Shown here: in pieces, positions 41,654 through 48,416 of the stretch
How positions within the stretch are numbered: the first letter of the stretch is position 1
How the letters are laid out: each line of letters opens with the position of its first letter
The notes under the pieces: model-generated
Database searches by the model: none
Seen by the model: the letters and a program-made list of their open reading frames with translations, nothing else
Told to the model about the DNA's origin: nothing
Made by a program: the position numbers and the translations under genes
Assembly (NCBI GenBank): GCA_022822545.1
Contig: JAJEBE010000056.1
Span: 1 to 64,000 of the forward strand
DNA from: Anaerolineae bacterium
Lineage (GTDB): Bacteria > Chloroflexota > Anaerolineae > Aggregatilineales > Phototrophicaceae
Direction: 5' to 3'
DNA: 64,000 bases

Positions 41654-42649
41654 TTAGTTGAAGGCGGGGATGATTTTGTCGCCGTATTCCGCGACGATGC
41701 GTTCTTCCTCGCCGCACATCAGATAGATGTTGAACTGGGTCACGCCGGCTGCTTCCAGTTCTTTCAGCTTGGCGATGTGGTCGTCGACGCTGCCGAGGAT
41801 GCTAAAGGCGTCGATGATGTCCTCGGTGATGAAATCGAGGTGATCGGCGTCTTTGTCGGCGTGTTCTTTATAATCGTAGCCTTTGCGGCCTTCGATATAG
41901 GCGGTCAAGCTGGCGGGGATATCGGGGCTGTCCATGCCGTAGCGCTCGACGATATCGGCGACATGGTTGCCGACCATGGCCGGGAACCAGCGGGTTTGTT
42001 CGCGCGCTTTGTCGATATCGCCGACCCAGACCGGCGCCGCCGACATGATTTGATAATTCGACATGTCCAGCCCCGCCGCTTCGCCGCCGGCGATGGCCTG
42101 CTCGCTGAACCACTTGACCAAGCCGGGGTCAGCCAGTTGGATGACCAGCCCGTCGCCGCTGCGTCCGGCGCCGGCAAGCGCCTTGGGACCGTAAGCCGCG
42201 ATCCAGATCGGCATCTCGTAGCCGTTGGCCCAGGGGAGTTGGGCTGATGTGTCGTCGTAGGCCACTTCATCGCCGCGCACGAGCCCGCGCAGGGCATCGG
42301 CGAAGCGCTCCATATTGGCGACGGTCAGGGGCTTTTTGCCTAACATGCGCCGTGAGCTATCGCCGCGGCCGATGCCGATTTCGATGCGGTTGCCGCTCTG
42401 CACCGCCAGCGTGGCGTACATGCTGCCGGCGACTGACCATTCGCGCACGCCGGGATTGGTCACCAGCGGCCCGAAGATCATATTGTCGGTATGCGCCATG
42501 CAGAGCGCCATCGTCAGATAGCATTCGCGCCAGAGCACGTGGGAATCGAAGAACCAGCCGTATTTGAAGCCGGCGACCTCCGCTTGCTGGCAGAGAGCCA
42601 CCGTGCGTTTTGGCGAGATATCGCCTTTGAATGTTATGCCGAAATCCAT
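41654..42649 (-). CDS. F420-type luciferase-like oxidoreductase of the CPS_4043 group
   Basis: A 331-residue TIM-barrel LLM flavin/F420 oxidoreductase beginning 'MDFGITFKGDISPKRTVAL'. Also present are 'KYGWFFDSHVLWRECYLTMA', 'IEIGIGRGDSSRRMLGKKP' and 'PIWIAAYGPKALAGAGRSGD'. From memory these match the TIGR03842 (CPS_4043) group, often seen beside hydantoinases and pyrimidine genes. It sits between dihydropyrimidinase and beta-ureidopropionase, so a role in pyrimidine catabolism is likely, but the reaction is unknown. Cofactor choice (F420 or FMN) is inference. Confidence 0.82.
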   Translation of the reverse strand: MDFGITFKGDISPKRTVALCQQAEVAGFKYGWFFDSHVLWRECYLTMALCMAHTDNMIFGPLVTNPGVREWSVAGSMYATLAVQSGNRIEIGIGRGDSSRRMLGKKPLTVANMERFADALRGLVRGDEVAYDDTSAQLPWANGYEMPIWIAAYGPKALAGAGRSGDGLVIQLADPGLVKWFSEQAIAGGEAAGLDMSNYQIMSAAPVWVGDIDKAREQTRWFPAMVGNHVADIVERYGMDSPDIPASLTAYIEGRKGYDYKEHADKDADHLDFITEDIIDAFSILGSVDDHIAKLKELEAAGVTQFNIYLMCGEEERIVAEYGDKIIPAFN

Positions 42650-42686
42650 AAGTCAAACTCCCCAGCATAGATATTTCTTGACGTGC

Positions 42687-42712
42687 GGGCGACCCACCGG
42701 GTCGCCCCTACA
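42687..42712 (+). repeat. GGGCGACC palindrome between ureidopropionase and LLM genes
   Basis: Arms GGGCGACCC/GGGTCGCCC, plus-oriented CCTACAAC tail. Confidence 0.85.
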
Positions 42713-42744
42713 ACGCTCAAATGGCGGTGGATTGGGATTCGCCG

Positions 42745-43608
42745 CTAGCTCACCGACACGGTGTCTTGCACCAGCTCGCCGTATTGGTCGGGGCGGCGAT
42801 TGAAATAGAATTGCCAGGTATCGCGCACGTCCTGGATTACGCTGAGATCGAGGTCGCGCAGGATCAGTTCTTCGTCATGGGCGCTGCCCAGCTCGCCGAT
42901 GAACTGGCCTTTGGGATCGCAGAAGTAGCTTTCGCCGTAGAAATCGTCGTCGCCATATTCTTCGATGCCGACGCGGTTGATCGTGCCGACGAAGTAGGTG
43001 TTGAAGATGGCGTGCGAGGTCTGCTCGATGCGCCAGAGATGCTGGCTCAAGCCGCGCGAGGTGGCGGAGGGGATGAAGACCATTTCTGCGCCGTTCAAGC
43101 CCAGGGCGCGGGCGCCTTCGGGGAAGTGGCGGTCGTGGCAGATGTAAACGCCGACCTTGCCGACGGCGGTATCAAAGACGGGATAACCGAGGTTGCCCGG
43201 GCGGAAATAGAATTTTTCCCAGAAGCCCGGTATGTGCGGGATGTGGGTCTTGCGGTATTTGCCGAGGTAGCTGCCATCGGCGTCGATGACGGCGGCTGTA
43301 TTGTAATAGACGCCGACGCCGTCCTGCTCGTAAACCGGGACGACCAAGACCATATTTAGCTCCGCGGCCAATTGGCAGAAGCGCTGGGTTGTGGGGCCGT
43401 CGGGGACTTCCTCGGTGAAGGCGAAAAATTGCGGGTCTTGCACCTGGCAGAAATAGGGTCCGTAAAACAGTTCTTGATAGCACATGATTTGCGCGCCTTG
43501 CTCGGCGGCTTGGTGGGTGTAGTCGATGTGCTTTTGGATCATGGATTCTTTGTCGCCGGTCCATGCCGCTTGGAGGAGGGCGGCGCGTACGATTCGATTG
43601 TCGGTCAT
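42745..43608 (-). CDS. Beta-ureidopropionase (N-carbamoyl-beta-alanine amidohydrolase), nitrilase fold
   Basis: A 287-residue C-N hydrolase with the triad Glu in 'MCYQELFYGPYF', Lys in 'KYRKTHIPHIPGFWEKFYF' and Cys in 'VGVYICHDRHFPEGARAL'. 'SRGLSQHLWRIEQTSHA' and 'GTINRVGIEE' are typical of beta-ureidopropionases. It hydrolyses N-carbamoyl-beta-alanine or N-carbamoyl-beta-aminoisobutyrate to the beta-amino acid, CO2 and ammonia, following dihydropyrimidinase. Confidence 0.9.
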   Translation of the reverse strand: MTDNRIVRAALLQAAWTGDKESMIQKHIDYTHQAAEQGAQIMCYQELFYGPYFCQVQDPQFFAFTEEVPDGPTTQRFCQLAAELNMVLVVPVYEQDGVGVYYNTAAVIDADGSYLGKYRKTHIPHIPGFWEKFYFRPGNLGYPVFDTAVGKVGVYICHDRHFPEGARALGLNGAEMVFIPSATSRGLSQHLWRIEQTSHAIFNTYFVGTINRVGIEEYGDDDFYGESYFCDPKGQFIGELGSAHDEELILRDLDLSVIQDVRDTWQFYFNRRPDQYGELVQDTVSVS

Positions 43609-43635
43609 GGGGGTGTCCTTTCTCGATCTTGGTAT

Positions 43636-43998
43636 TTAGAGATATTCGAAACGGTTTTCCATCATGTCTGCTGTGTAGTGCTCAGCCATTGCTGCGAGAC
43701 TTTTAATTACATAACCGATTTCGGAATGGGTGTGTACAAAATAGGCGATTCCCGCGTGTGGGATGCCTGACTTGGCAATGTCAACGAAATGCTTGTCATA
43801 GGTGCACATTACGCGACCCACTGATGTAGCATACTTAAGAAGCACCACATCGTCTTCTCCAGGTGGGTGGGTTTCATGCGCGGTAATCACGTCGATGCCG
43901 CGCCTACTAAGTTGCTCGGCAACCGCAGCTTCCATGTTTGCGTCAAGGAAAAATCGAATTTTCTGGTTTGCCAAAGCCTTCGGCCTTAAGTTCCTCAC
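43636..43998 (-). CDS. DUF5615-type PIN-like toxin of a toxin-antitoxin pair
   Basis: A 120-residue protein: 'KIRFFLDANMEAAVAEQLSR' and 'GIDVITAHETHPPGEDDVVL' carry the acidic residues of DUF5615/Mut7-C PIN-like nucleases. The later 'RVMCTYDKHFVDIAKSG' gives another Asp. It overlaps the preceding DUF433 gene by 56 bp, an arrangement usual for such pairs. It is likely an RNase inhibited by the DUF433 partner. Confidence 0.8.
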   Translation of the reverse strand: MRNLRPKALANQKIRFFLDANMEAAVAEQLSRRGIDVITAHETHPPGEDDVVLLKYATSVGRVMCTYDKHFVDIAKSGIPHAGIAYFVHTHSEIGYVIKSLAAMAEHYTADMMENRFEYL

Positions 43999-44245
43999 CT
44001 ATACGAATGTCTTCGCGGATGTCCGCATCTATCTCAGCCTTGTTTTCGTGATAATAGGCCAAGGCTGTATATACTTGGGCAAGTGTGAGTTTGAAGCTTT
44101 CCGCGATTTGCTCAGGGTCACGGTTGCCATAACGTTGAAGACGCACTACATCAAGTACACGTATGCCTGTGCCTACGATGCAAGGGTGCCCGCCGCGAAC
44201 CTTCGGATCGCGATAGATCAACTCTATTTTTTCTAATGTTCGCAT
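43943..44245 (-). CDS. DUF433 antitoxin
   Basis: A 100-residue winged-helix-like protein with the DUF433 signature 'YRDPKVRGGHPCIVGTGIRV' and 'LAYYHENKAEIDADI'. ATG 44245 is preferred over 44257 because GGAG lies 5 nt upstream. It pairs with the overlapping DUF5615 protein. The TA pair splits the mmsA and beta-ureidopropionase genes, and a decayed second pair lies just upstream. Confidence 0.82.
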   Translation of the reverse strand: MRTLEKIELIYRDPKVRGGHPCIVGTGIRVLDVVRLQRYGNRDPEQIAESFKLTLAQVYTALAYYHENKAEIDADIREDIRIGEELKAEGFGKPENSIFP

Positions 44246-44266
44246 GGGAGTCTCCATATCCGTTAG

Positions 44267-44451
44267 TTACGTTGCAACAACGACAGGAATATTCTCGTCC
44301 AGGTAGAAGCGGAGCTTAGACTGGGACAAGCCCCGCCTCCCGCCTTTCTTTCAGATAGCGCTCATATTCGATTTCAGCGTCAATTTCGGTTGGGCGTTCA
44401 TGATAGTAAGCCAACGCGCCATATCAAATTGATGCTTTCGATTGTTCTCAT
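44267..44451 (-). pseudogene. Decayed second DUF433/DUF5615 toxin-antitoxin module
   Basis: The minus strand from ATG 44451 reads MRTIESINLIW; a large internal deletion and frame change then give 'ALAYYHERPTEIDAEIEYER' and on to a TAA at 44318-44316, which is a DUF433 C-terminus. Overlapping it, from TTG 44329, the codons read 'LSQSKLRFYLDENIPVVVAT' then TAA, the first residues of a DUF5615 toxin cut short. Both partners are broken. Confidence 0.8.
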
Positions 44452-44467
44452 GATCGCCTCCATGAGT

Positions 44468-44492
44468 GGGCGACCCAGTGGATCGCCCTTAT
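44468..44492 (+). repeat. Diverged GGGCGACC palindrome
   Basis: Arms GGGCGACCC and GGATCGCCC with altered tail (TTATA), plus orientation, next to the decayed TA module. Confidence 0.7.
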
Positions 44493-44504
44493 ATCGTTCG
44501 CGAC

Positions 44505-44855
44505 TTAGCGAGCGTGTTCCTTGCCGCAGCGCTCGAGGGCGCGCTGGGCGGCTCGCACGTTGATCTTGGGGGCGACATCGGCATAGAAGCGCGCCGCCAC
44601 CTGCGCCGCCGCCGCTTGACCGGCCGGAGAGTTATCGCTCAGGTCGAGGGCGTAATCGTCCGCGTTTAAGCCTTCAATCGGCTCGAGGGTGATTTCGACC
44701 ACATTTTCCCGCCGCGCTCGCTCCAGCTTCCGCCGCCGCTTGTCGGCCGCTTTGGCTTTGGCCGCTTCGCCGATGCCGGCATACCAATCGCTGAACTGCG
44801 CCTCCAAGTCAATCGCGTGACTGAGAATCGCGCCGAAGGTATTGAGTGAGGACAT
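44505..44855 (-). CDS. Small hypothetical protein downstream of mmsA
   Basis: A 116-residue, Ala/Arg-rich, probably helical protein (MSSLNTFGAILSHAIDLEAQ) with a very basic stretch (KAKAADKRRRKLERARREN) near residues 33-51 and a C-terminal 'ALERCGKEHAR'. It starts 4 bp after the mmsA stop codon, which implies co-transcription. No family is recognised. Confidence 0.6.
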   Translation of the reverse strand: MSSLNTFGAILSHAIDLEAQFSDWYAGIGEAAKAKAADKRRRKLERARRENVVEITLEPIEGLNADDYALDLSDNSPAGQAAAAQVAARFYADVAPKINVRAAQRALERCGKEHAR

Positions 44856-44859
44856 CGCG

Positions 44860-46311
44860 CTAGACCCAGCGCTCGATGACAATCTTGCGCTCGGTATAGA
44901 ATTCGATGGAGTCCATGCCTTGGCCGTGCAAATCGCCGAAGAAGGAATCCTTCTGGCCGCCGAAGGGGAAGGAGGCCGATGGCGCCGCCACGCCGATATT
45001 GACGCCGATATTGCCGGCATTGATGCTGTATTTGAATTCGCGGGCGTGCTTGCCGTTGTTGGTGAAGATGCTGGCGGCATTGCCATAGCGGCTCTGATTG
45101 ATGATATCGACCGCTTCGTCAAAGCTGTCGGCTTTCATCAGCGAAAGGACGGGCCCGAAGACTTCCTCGTTCGCCATTGTCGTATCCGGCTGCACATCGG
45201 CGATCAGCGTGGGGCCAACCCAGGAGCCCTGTTCGTAGCCGTCGACGTGGAAGCCGCGCCCGTCCACGACGATTTCGGCGCCTTCGCCTTCGCTCTGCCC
45301 GATCATGGACTCGATGCGTTCTACCGCCGAGTCGCTGATGACCGTGCCCATTTGGGTCGTCTCGTCCAGGCCGTAGCCGACTTTGAGCCCCGCGACGCGT
45401 TTCGCCAGTTCGTCCTTGAGTTGGTCATAGGCATCGCCGACGCCGACGGCGACCGCCGCCGCCAGGCAGCGCTGCCCGGCGCAGCCATAAGCCGCGCCCA
45501 AGATATTGCTGACGCTGGCTTCGATATTGGCATCGGGCATGACGGCGATGTAATTCTTGGCGCCGCCTTGGGCTTGGACGCGCTTGCCGTTGCGGGTGCA
45601 GGTCTCGTAGATGATCTTCGCCACCGGGCTTGAGCCGACGAATGAGACGCCGGTCACATCGGGATGCTCCATCAAGGCGGTCGCCGATGTTACGCCACCG
45701 TTGACCAGATTGACGACGCCTTCGGGCAGGTCCAGCTCATCCAGCATCTCGAAGAGGTATTCGGTGCTGAGCGGCGTCTGCGGCGACGGCTTCAGGATGA
45801 AGGTATTGCCGCAGGCGATTGCCGTGGGCAAGAACCAGAGCGGGACCATGAAGGGGAAATTGAAGGGCGTGATGGCGGCGAAAACGCCGGCCGGTTGGCG
45901 CACGGTCGTTTCGTCGATGCCGGAACTGATATCTTCCAAGCCATCGCTGCGCATGAGCACTGGCACGCTCATGGCGAAGTCGATGCTTTCGACGCCGCGG
46001 CGCACTTCGCCGCGCGCTTCATCCATCGTCTTGCCGTGTTCGCGCACGACGATCCGCGAGATCTCCTCGAAATTGTCTTCGACCATCACCTTGAAATGGT
46101 GCATATACTGGGCGCGAACCAAGACCGGCGTGCTGCGCCATTCGTCAAAGGCTTCGCGGGCCGCGCTCACGGCCGCATCCACATCGGCGCTGGTCGAATC
46201 GGGACAATGCGCCAGCAGTTCGCAAGTCGCCGGATCATGCACTGGGATGAGATCGGCCGAGCCCGATTCAAGCCATTCGCCATCTACATAGTTTTTGATT
46301 ATCCTGCTCAT
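44860..46311 (-). CDS. mmsA: CoA-acylating methylmalonate-semialdehyde dehydrogenase
   Basis: A 483-residue aldehyde dehydrogenase of the MmsA subgroup. The catalytic Cys is in 'YGCAGQRCLAAAVAV', NAD-site features are 'ITPFNFPFMVPLWFLPTAI' and 'FILKPSPQTPLSTEYL', and 'QGGAKNYIAVMPDA' is typical of MmsA. It converts malonate or methylmalonate semialdehyde to acetyl- or propionyl-CoA, the last step after transamination of beta-alanine or beta-aminoisobutyrate. AAGGAGC lies 6 nt before ATG 46311. It heads the minus-strand pyrimidine cluster. Confidence 0.93.
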   Translation of the reverse strand: MSRIIKNYVDGEWLESGSADLIPVHDPATCELLAHCPDSTSADVDAAVSAAREAFDEWRSTPVLVRAQYMHHFKVMVEDNFEEISRIVVREHGKTMDEARGEVRRGVESIDFAMSVPVLMRSDGLEDISSGIDETTVRQPAGVFAAITPFNFPFMVPLWFLPTAIACGNTFILKPSPQTPLSTEYLFEMLDELDLPEGVVNLVNGGVTSATALMEHPDVTGVSFVGSSPVAKIIYETCTRNGKRVQAQGGAKNYIAVMPDANIEASVSNILGAAYGCAGQRCLAAAVAVGVGDAYDQLKDELAKRVAGLKVGYGLDETTQMGTVISDSAVERIESMIGQSEGEGAEIVVDGRGFHVDGYEQGSWVGPTLIADVQPDTTMANEEVFGPVLSLMKADSFDEAVDIINQSRYGNAASIFTNNGKHAREFKYSINAGNIGVNIGVAAPSASFPFGGQKDSFFGDLHGQGMDSIEFYTERKIVIERWV

Positions 46312-46344
46312 TTGACGCTCCTTCATTCAATCTTGCACAATCTT

Positions 46345-46500
46345 GCAGTTCTCGGTGGTTCCAAGTTAGTCATGCAAAAAGTGATCTATGAGTAGTGGCA
46401 TAAGCGGAGGACTCACAGAGCCGCCCCTACAAGTATTTTCGATTTTCCCCACCTTTTTACTTTGCCATATATTCTCATTACTTACTTGGTATCACTTCTA
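46345..46500. mobile_element. MITE-like element, third inverted-arm copy
   Basis: The left arm is GGTTCCAAGTTAGTCATG; the right arm read on the minus strand is GATACCAAGTAAGTAATG. The palindrome GCGGAGGACTC/GAGCCGCCC with CTACA tail lies between. The outer CACCACAGAG ends are mostly lost. Confidence 0.5.
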
Positions 46501-46549
46501 TTCGTATCATACTCGAATGCGCGGCAAAACTTGGAGTCCCTCTGCCGCT

Positions 46550-46582
46550 ATTGTACAATCACAGGGAAGTTATATTGTACAT
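46550..46582. promoter_or_regulatory. Paired TTGTACA sites, candidate operators
   Basis: ATTGTACAAT (46550-46559) is a perfect palindrome and ATTGTACAT (46574-46582) repeats it 24 bp further on. A third TTGTACA is at 46671. They lie between two divergent genes of one pathway and resemble the half-sites in the gntR leader (ATTGTnnACAAT). Confidence 0.35.
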
Positions 46583-46702
46583 CATCACGGGGCAGAAGCG
46601 CGTAGGGGCGGCGAGCTGGAAGATGACGCATCGCCGCCGGATGCGAAGACCGGCAGATCTCCGAACCATCTTGTACACTTTGTAGCAATTTATCCCAACC
46701 CA

Positions 46703-46731
46703 TTGGACACAGTGTTGTAATATGTTAGACT
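46703..46731 (+). promoter_or_regulatory. Candidate promoter of the transaminase gene
   Basis: TTGGAC, a 17-nt spacer and TAGACT (4 of 6), about 85 bp upstream of the start codon. Confidence 0.35.
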
Positions 46732-46816
46732 ATAGGTTATCAGGGCGAAGAATTGCAAGACTCAGTTTCCGCTGCCAGCCAGGGCAGCCAAGCCAAGCGC
46801 CAAGGAGAGAGACGGA

Positions 46817-48106
46817 ATGACAAGCAGCGCTGCAATCATGGATCGCTACAGCCAAGTAATGTTCCCGGCGACGACGCCTTATCATGGGGATAATCCGCTG
46901 GTCGTGGAGCGGGCCAAAGACCAATATATCTGGGATATCGAGGGGCGGCGCTATCTCGACTTCTTCGGGGGCATTTTGACCGTCTCGGTCGGTCATTGCA
47001 ACGATGAGATCACTGAGCGGACGATGGCGCAACTGCAAAAGCTCCAGCATACCTCGACTATCTATGTCAACGAGATCATGGTGCGGCTGGCGGAGAAGGT
47101 GGCGGAGTTGACGCCGGGGCGCTTGCAGAAATGCTTCTTCAGCAACAGCGGCACGGAAGCCAATGAGACGGCGGTGCTGGCGGCGCGCATGTATACCGGC
47201 AATCCCGTCGTCATCACCTTGCGCCACGCTTATTCCGGGCGCTCGATGCTGGCGATGAGCTTATCGGCGCAGCGGCCCTGGCGCCTGGGCGGGGTGAACG
47301 ATCCTTACGTTCGGCATGTGCGCAATCCCTACACCTTCCGGGCGCCGGCCGGCTTGACGGCGGAGCAAGTGGTCGATCTCTGCGTGCAAGATCTGGAAGA
47401 GACCATCGCCACCGGCACCGAAGGGCGCATCGCCGCTTTCATGGCGGAGCCGATACAAGGCGCGGGCGGCTTCATCGTGCCGCCGGAAGATTATTTCAAG
47501 CGCATCTTGCCCATCGTCAAAGAGGCTGGCGGGGTCTTCATTGCGGATGAGGTGCAGACTGGCTGGGGCCGGACCGGCGGCAAATGGTGCGGCATTGAAC
47601 ATTGGGGCGTCGAGCCGGACATCATGACCTTCGCCAAAGGCATGGGCAACGGCAGTCCTATCGGCTGCACCATCGCCACGCCGGAAATCGCCGATGCCGT
47701 TCAGGGGCTGACCTTCTCGACATTCGGCGGCAATCCGGTCACGATGGCGACGACGCTGGCGACTATCGAATACATGGAAGCGCATGATACGCCGAGGAAC
47801 TGCGCCGAGCAAGGCGCGCGGATGAGCGAAAAACTTGGCGAATTCGCCGCCGAATTTCCCATCATCGGCGAGGCGCGCGGCATGGGTCTGATGCAGGCGA
47901 TTGAATTCGTAAAGCCCGGCGGCATGGAGCCGGACGCCGCCATCACCGTCGCTTTCGTCGATACTTGCAAGGAGAAGGGTCTGCTGCTGGGCAAGGGCGG
48001 GCTCTACGGCAATGTCGTGCGCATCGCGCCGCATCTGAATGTAGGGGACGAGGATATGGATATCGCCATGGATATTGTCGCCGCTGCGCTGGCGGAGCTG
48101 TCGTGA
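46817..48106 (+). CDS. Class III aminotransferase, AGXT2 / beta-alanine transaminase type
   Basis: A 429-residue PLP enzyme. 'FSNSGTEANETAVLAARMYT' binds the cofactor phosphate, the Asp is in 'FIADEVQTGWGRTG', and the Schiff-base Lys is in 'MTFAKGMGNGSPIG'. The sequence resembles AGXT2-type enzymes, which accept beta-alanine and beta-aminoisobutyrate. Divergent to mmsA, it would supply the semialdehyde that MmsA oxidises. An AAGGAGAGAGACG site precedes ATG 46817. Confidence 0.88.
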   Translation: MTSSAAIMDRYSQVMFPATTPYHGDNPLVVERAKDQYIWDIEGRRYLDFFGGILTVSVGHCNDEITERTMAQLQKLQHTSTIYVNEIMVRLAEKVAELTPGRLQKCFFSNSGTEANETAVLAARMYTGNPVVITLRHAYSGRSMLAMSLSAQRPWRLGGVNDPYVRHVRNPYTFRAPAGLTAEQVVDLCVQDLEETIATGTEGRIAAFMAEPIQGAGGFIVPPEDYFKRILPIVKEAGGVFIADEVQTGWGRTGGKWCGIEHWGVEPDIMTFAKGMGNGSPIGCTIATPEIADAVQGLTFSTFGGNPVTMATTLATIEYMEAHDTPRNCAEQGARMSEKLGEFAAEFPIIGEARGMGLMQAIEFVKPGGMEPDAAITVAFVDTCKEKGLLLGKGGLYGNVVRIAPHLNVGDEDMDIAMDIVAAALAELS

Positions 48107-48223
48107 TCGGGTCGAAGGCGTGGTTGAAGAGGTCTACCTCAGCCTCGGCCCCTCGCCGATGATTCGGAGAGGGGAGATATGTTTGCTGGATATGTTTTGC
48201 CGGAGACGAAATTCATAATTTGC

Positions 48224-48250
48224 GGGCGACTCTGGTAGGTCGCCCCTACA
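48224..48250 (+). repeat. GGGCGACT palindrome, plus-oriented
   Basis: Imperfect arms (GGGCGAC/GGTCGCCC), longer loop, CCTACA tail; about 120 bp after the transaminase stop. Confidence 0.75.
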
Positions 48251-48274
48251 GATTTCGGCGAGTTATGGAGGCAA

Positions 48275-48298
48275 AATTTGGCGATTTCCCGCCAAATT
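48275..48298. promoter_or_regulatory. Inverted repeat upstream of the importer operon
   Basis: Arms AATTTGGC/GCCAAATT with an 8-nt centre, 118 bp before the first permease start. It could be an operator or an RNA hairpin. Confidence 0.35.
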
Positions 48299-48416
48299 GT
48301 AACTGAAAGTCGGCTTACAGGGCACAGTTTTGAAAGGCGCGCCCTCCTCAGCGTTGATAAGAGGAAGGTCTGGGGAAGGGGCAGGCGTATTCGTTATTTG
48401 AATGACCTAGAATAAT

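Larger units (their letters stand above)
46312..46816. other. Divergent 505-bp region between mmsA and the transaminase
   Basis: It holds a MITE-like element (about 46345-46500) with a central palindrome (46404-46431), three TTGTACA sites (46550-46559, 46574-46582, 46671-46677) and a candidate transaminase promoter (46703-46731). No gene is seen. Confidence 0.55.
48107..48416. other. 310-bp region upstream of the THI5-type importer
   Basis: It holds a CCCCTC/GAGGGG hairpin fragment (about 48149-48175), a plus-oriented palindrome (48224-48250) and an inverted repeat (48275-48298). I looked for TPP and FMN riboswitch cores here and saw none. Confidence 0.5.

Noticed and set aside
48107..48416. 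TPP or FMN riboswitch upstream of the THI5-type importer
   Set aside because: I looked for the conserved core elements and did not find them; only a palindrome and one inverted repeat are present.
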